15,281 nt of DNA from Bacillota bacterium. Lineage in GTDB: Bacteria; Bacillota; Dehalobacteriia; UBA4068. This document shows, in pieces, positions 11,890 to 15,281 of this stretch. Position numbers and translations under genes: made by a program. The stretch spans positions 1 through 15,281 of the forward strand of contig WRKD01000188.1 of assembly GCA_009778255.1 (NCBI GenBank), read 5' to 3'. The notes under the pieces were generated by a model. That model made no database searches. It saw only the letters and a program-made list of their open reading frames with translations, and was not told the DNA's origin. Positions within the stretch are counted from its first letter, which is position 1. Each line of letters begins with the position of its first letter.

Positions 11890-14800
11890 ATGAAAACGGA
11901 GAAAATCGTAAAAAAAGTTTTATCAATATTAATGATAATCTTGATGGCTTTTAGTCCAACGTCAAGCTATACCCAGGGAGCACTAGCTTTTGAAGGTGGT
12001 TATGTTGATTTTGATCAAGCAGAAGAAGCAATGGCATCGGAGAATACAGACGAAATAGACAGCGAAAAAGAGGAGAGCTTTACAGAAATTATCGATGAAC
12101 GTGAAGAGGGTGCATCAAATAAGACAGATGAAGAGTTAGATATCGAAGAAGCGGGTAATGAAAAGGATTTCGAAAGTGATAATGAAGAAGAATTAAATAT
12201 TGAAGAAGAATTAAATATTGAAGAAGAATTAAATATTGAAGAAGAATTAAATATTGAAGAAGAATTAAATATTGAAAAAGAATTATTTGAAGATATTGAC
12301 GAAATAGATGAAGAAGAAGCACAAGTTGCTGATGAAGAAGAAATTTTAGAAGAAAGCATTTTAGCTTCCATGAATGCTGAGATATATACCGTAACATTCT
12401 TGGTCGATGCCCTGACATATGCTGTTATGGAAACTAATGAAGACGGCCTTGTCTCGCAGCCGGAAGATCCTTTTAAACTGAATCTGGCATTCAAAGGCTG
12501 GTATGATAATAATGACTTTGAATTCGATTTTTCTACAGCCTTAGACAAAAATATGGTGCTTTCAGGCAAATTTTTCGCTACAGTATCTTTCTTAGTAGAT
12601 GGTATACAGTATGATGAGCAGAAAATTGATCAAGGCGCAAAAGCCGTAAAACCGCTTGAGCCTACAAAAGATGGCTATGATTTTATAGCCTGGAGAAGCT
12701 TTCAATACGGAGAGTTTAATTTTGCTACTCCAATTGACGGACATCTCACTTTAACTGCACAGTTTTTTAAAGAAGAAATAGAAGAAGACAGATATGCTGG
12801 GTTGTGGCTAGCCGGAAGCGGTTATAGCATAAACAAGTTTGTTTGCCCAACAGGCGACTATACTTCTGGTTCTAATTATAGCAATGGCGTGAAGTTGTAT
12901 TTTTACCCTGCCGGTACGAGTCCTCAGTTAGCGCTCATTGTCATTACTTGTCCGGTATGTGGCGCTATAAGCGAATGGAGCCCTGCCAGCAACAATGCCA
13001 AATTAGCAGCGAATGGCGGTAGTGTGCAAGGCGGTACAAACATCAATATGGGCGCGGCTATAATAGTAGCTACTCTAGTAAATATTACCTTCCAGCCCGG
13101 GAATCATGGTGTACTGAGTCATGGCGGACCCGGTTTGGTAGACAAAGGAACTATGTGGAATAATGGCTGGGAGCCAGATATATATGCAGATGCAGGGTAT
13201 AGCTTTATTGGCTGGGAAGATCAATATGGAAATAGATATCAGCCTTTAGATGCAAATTTCCCAGATCCAGTACATAAAAGCTATGAGTTTACGGCGATTT
13301 ATTCAGATAAACCTGTGATAATGATAACAGCGAAAAACGCAGATAAAGCATACGACGGCCAATCATTAACAGGTGAGAGCGCTGGTTATATTTCTGCTGG
13401 TTTGCCCGCCAATTATAGCGTTGAAAATGTTACAATTATGGGCGAAATTACAAATGTGGGCGAGGTAGCCAGTGTAATAACAAATGCAGAAGCCATAATT
13501 ATTAAAGATGCCGGTGGTGCTGATGTTACAAGTCAATTTTTAATTCATACATATAACGGTGTATTAACGGTTGCCCCCAGGCAAATCGTGATAACGGCTG
13601 CCAGTTCCAGCAAAGCATATGATGGAGCAGCACTGATCAACAGCGGTTACAAAATCACTTCCGGAGCATTAGCCGCGAATCAAAAACTGGAAAGCGTAGT
13701 AGTTAATGGTTCGCAAGCGATTCCCGGATCAAGCGCCAATATACCTAGTGCAGCAGTGATTATAGCCGGTACAGATGATGTAACTTCAAATTACCATATT
13801 GTCTATATAGATGGCACACTTACCGTAACAGTAAGTACAGCGGAAGCGATCATTATCACAGCAAAAAGCGCCGAAAAGGTTTACGACAGTTTTGCCTTGC
13901 TGGAAAGTGGGTTCACAACCTCCGAGCTTCCGGCTGGTGTGACAAGCGTTACGGCGGTGGTGCAGGGTAATCAAACCAATGCGGGCAGTTCTGTTAATGA
14001 GTTAATCGAATACAAACTGTGGAATGGCACTGAAGATATAACCGCATATTATACGGCAGCAATCTTAGTAGACGGAAAACTATCCGTAAAGCCCAGATTG
14101 TTGGAAATTGCAGCAGCAAGTGATAGCAAAGCCTATGACGGTATAGCCTTGACTAATAGCGGGTATGAGATTACAGGCGGAACATTAGCTGTTGATCAGG
14201 AAGTTATAAGTGTAGCGGTTAATGGCGCTCAAACCGATGTGGGCACAAGCTCCAATATAGCGAGCCTGGCAATCATCCACGACGCGACGGGTAATAATGT
14301 GACCGCCAATTATGAAATAAACTACATAGGTGGAGTATTAAACGTTTTGTCTTCTGGTATAGTAGTAAATCTTTCAGCAGCGGCAGGTACTGGCTTTACT
14401 AAAATATTCGGTGAAGAAGATCCGCAGCTGACCGATGTTCAATCTGCAATACAGGATGCAGTAGATATGCAGTTAATTGCGCAAGGCTTAAAAGGAGGAG
14501 ATATTTTAGTTATAGTGAACGAACGTATTGCCGGAGAGAGTGTTAGTGATTCACCCTATGCTTATATCATACAATGGTCAAATACCGGCAAGTATGAGTT
14601 TAGTTTGGCAGAAGTTTCTTTAATGGCTGATCTTACGATCTTGCCAAGACCGGCAACAGTAACAGCTAATTATGCCTGGAAAGGTTATGCGGAAGAAGAC
14701 CCACTTTTCTTCGCGACGGCCGAAGGGTTTTTGGCCGGTGATGCGCCAATGCAAAATCAGTATAAGGTATCACGTCCTGGTGTAGGCACAGATGAAAAAA

Positions 14801-15281
14801 TTGGTGTATATGAAAATGCTCTGATAGTTGAGAATAAAAACTTCATTAATCCTAATTACAGTGTAGACTGGGTACCCGGTAATTTTGAAATAAAAAATAA
14901 CGAAGTGCTGGATATTACGATTACAGTTACTGGCCATAGCACAGAGGCAGTTTATGATGGAACAGAAAAAACTGCCGCAGGATATGAAGTTTATGATATA
15001 ATTGCGCTGCAAGAAGCGGGATTTGCGATAACAGCATTAAGCAGTGATCCGAAGGCTACATATGTACTAGAGACGATTCCCCAGCTTATGAATGTAATAA
15101 GCGATGTTATCGTCACATACAATGGCGTTGATGTTACCGAGATAGTCAATATTATAAAGATAGACGGCATATTACAGATAACGCCTACTGAGGTAAAAGT
15201 AGTGGCGGAAAATAAGAGCAAAGCATATGGCGAAGCCGACCCGCAATTGACCGCTATAGTCAGCGGCCTGGTAGGTGAAGA
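11890..15281 (+). CDS. Giant repeat-containing surface protein (InlB-type and MBG/YDG repeats), C-terminus beyond window
   Basis: The frame is open for 1130 codons without a stop. ATG at 11890 is preferred over ATG 11881, because GGAGG (11876-11880) directly abuts the latter but lies 9 nt from 11890. A signal peptide covers about residues 1-33, with cleavage after GALA. Residues 34-160 are highly acidic, with five exact EEELNI repeats (99-128). Two InlB B-type repeats follow (about 166-229 and 229-294). A segment with C319 and CPVC (354-357) comes next, then a third InlB-like repeat (398-474, FIGWEDQYG ... FTAIYSD). From about 477 onward lie MBG/YDG-type beta-sandwich repeats of about 85-88 residues, marked by KAYDG (near 487, 575 and 748), KVYDS (near 662), KIFGEEDPQLT (near 838), AVYDG (near 1021) and KAYGEADPQLT (near 1110). 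Such proteins form stalks in adhesins; the anchor must lie to the right. Confidence 0.88.
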   Translation, partial: MKTEKIVKKVLSILMIILMAFSPTSSYTQGALAFEGGYVDFDQAEEAMASENTDEIDSEKEESFTEIIDEREEGASNKTDEELDIEEAGNEKDFESDNEEELNIEEELNIEEELNIEEELNIEEELNIEKELFEDIDEIDEEEAQVADEEEILEESILASMNAEIYTVTFLVDALTYAVMETNEDGLVSQPEDPFKLNLAFKGWYDNNDFEFDFSTALDKNMVLSGKFFATVSFLVDGIQYDEQKIDQGAKAVKPLEPTKDGYDFIAWRSFQYGEFNFATPIDGHLTLTAQFFKEEIEEDRYAGLWLAGSGYSINKFVCPTGDYTSGSNYSNGVKLYFYPAGTSPQLALIVITCPVCGAISEWSPASNNAKLAANGGSVQGGTNINMGAAIIVATLVNITFQPGNHGVLSHGGPGLVDKGTMWNNGWEPDIYADAGYSFIGWEDQYGNRYQPLDANFPDPVHKSYEFTAIYSDKPVIMITAKNADKAYDGQSLTGESAGYISAGLPANYSVENVTIMGEITNVGEVASVITNAEAIIIKDAGGADVTSQFLIHTYNGVLTVAPRQIVITAASSSKAYDGAALINSGYKITSGALAANQKLESVVVNGSQAIPGSSANIPSAAVIIAGTDDVTSNYHIVYIDGTLTVTVSTAEAIIITAKSAEKVYDSFALLESGFTTSELPAGVTSVTAVVQGNQTNAGSSVNELIEYKLWNGTEDITAYYTAAILVDGKLSVKPRLLEIAAASDSKAYDGIALTNSGYEITGGTLAVDQEVISVAVNGAQTDVGTSSNIASLAIIHDATGNNVTANYEINYIGGVLNVLSSGIVVNLSAAAGTGFTKIFGEEDPQLTDVQSAIQDAVDMQLIAQGLKGGDILVIVNERIAGESVSDSPYAYIIQWSNTGKYEFSLAEVSLMADLTILPRPATVTANYAWKGYAEEDPLFFATAEGFLAGDAPMQNQYKVSRPGVGTDEKIGVYENALIVENKNFINPNYSVDWVPGNFEIKNNEVLDITITVTGHSTEAVYDGTEKTAAGYEVYDIIALQEAGFAITALSSDPKATYVLETIPQLMNVISDVIVTYNGVDVTEIVNIIKIDGILQITPTEVKVVAENKSKAYGEADPQLTAIVSGLVGE
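12184..12273 (+). repeat. Five perfect 18-bp tandem repeats (EEELNI)n in the giant surface protein
   Basis: The unit GAAGAAGAATTAAATATT occurs five times without a mismatch, followed by a decayed sixth unit (GAAAAAGAATTATTTGAA). It is in frame, so copy-number change alters the length of the acidic segment and not the reading frame. Confidence 0.95.

Noticed and set aside
12184..12273. Short regular repeats considered as a CRISPR array
   Set aside because: The 18-bp units are contiguous with no spacers and encode an in-frame peptide repeat.
12015..12569. Minus-strand Ser/Asn-rich frame of 184 codons
   Set aside because: It is the mirror of the acidic, repeat-rich segment of the giant surface protein; serine-rich composition follows from GAA/GAT codons on the other strand.
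13786..15221. Several minus-strand frames of 60-80 codons (13786-13974, 14770-15012, 14991-15221)
   Set aside because: All lie opposite the continuous, domain-rich plus-strand frame of the giant surface protein and have no ribosome binding sites or family motifs.

Overview
The window looks like a chromosomal accessory region of a low-GC Gram-positive anaerobe, most likely of the Clostridia. The evidence is AGGAGG-type ribosome binding sites, TTGACA/TATAAT-type promoters, terminators ending in T-runs, and very large secreted surface proteins built from Listeria-Bacteroides (InlB B/Flg_new), MucBP-like, Cna-B-like and MBG/YDG repeats. No rRNA, tRNA, CRISPR array, integrase or intact insertion sequence was seen.

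Left part (1-2557). A SAM-dependent methyltransferase, cut by the left edge, is transcribed leftward. An RtcB RNA ligase and a PrfH release-factor homologue are transcribed rightward as a tight operon. The roughly 610 bp between them holds two divergent leaders that look like translation-coupled attenuators. Each has a good promoter, a very short ORF with its own Shine-Dalgarno site (5 codons on the left, 12 codons on the right), and at least one intrinsic-terminator hairpin before the real gene. RtcB with PrfH is a known ribosome-repair pair (nicked 16S decoding-centre RNA), so a leader that senses failing translation would suit it.

Middle part (2558-7775). A degenerate Fic-family fragment and a perfect 12-bp inverted repeat lie in a decayed spacer. 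They precede a two-gene operon: a 1043-residue protein I do not recognise, which carries an HExxH zincin motif, and a 391-residue SIR2-like protein with NADase-type motifs. This looks like a candidate anti-phage or stress-suicide module that I cannot match to a named system. A separately transcribed 61-residue protein of unknown function follows, with its own promoter and terminator.

Right part (7776-15281). After about 600 bp of AT-rich non-coding DNA come three exported proteins: a secreted protein with two 200-residue repeats of equal length, an orphan lipoprotein of the amino-acid substrate-binding family on the minus strand, and a giant surface protein that runs off the right edge. The last two are divergently transcribed from a shared promoter region. 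The large terminator at 10614-10669 and a convergent response-regulator-like promoter at 10833-10865 separate the first from the second.

Overall, a translation-repair and putative defence segment abuts a cell-surface segment. All calls come from reading the sequence; no database search was run.
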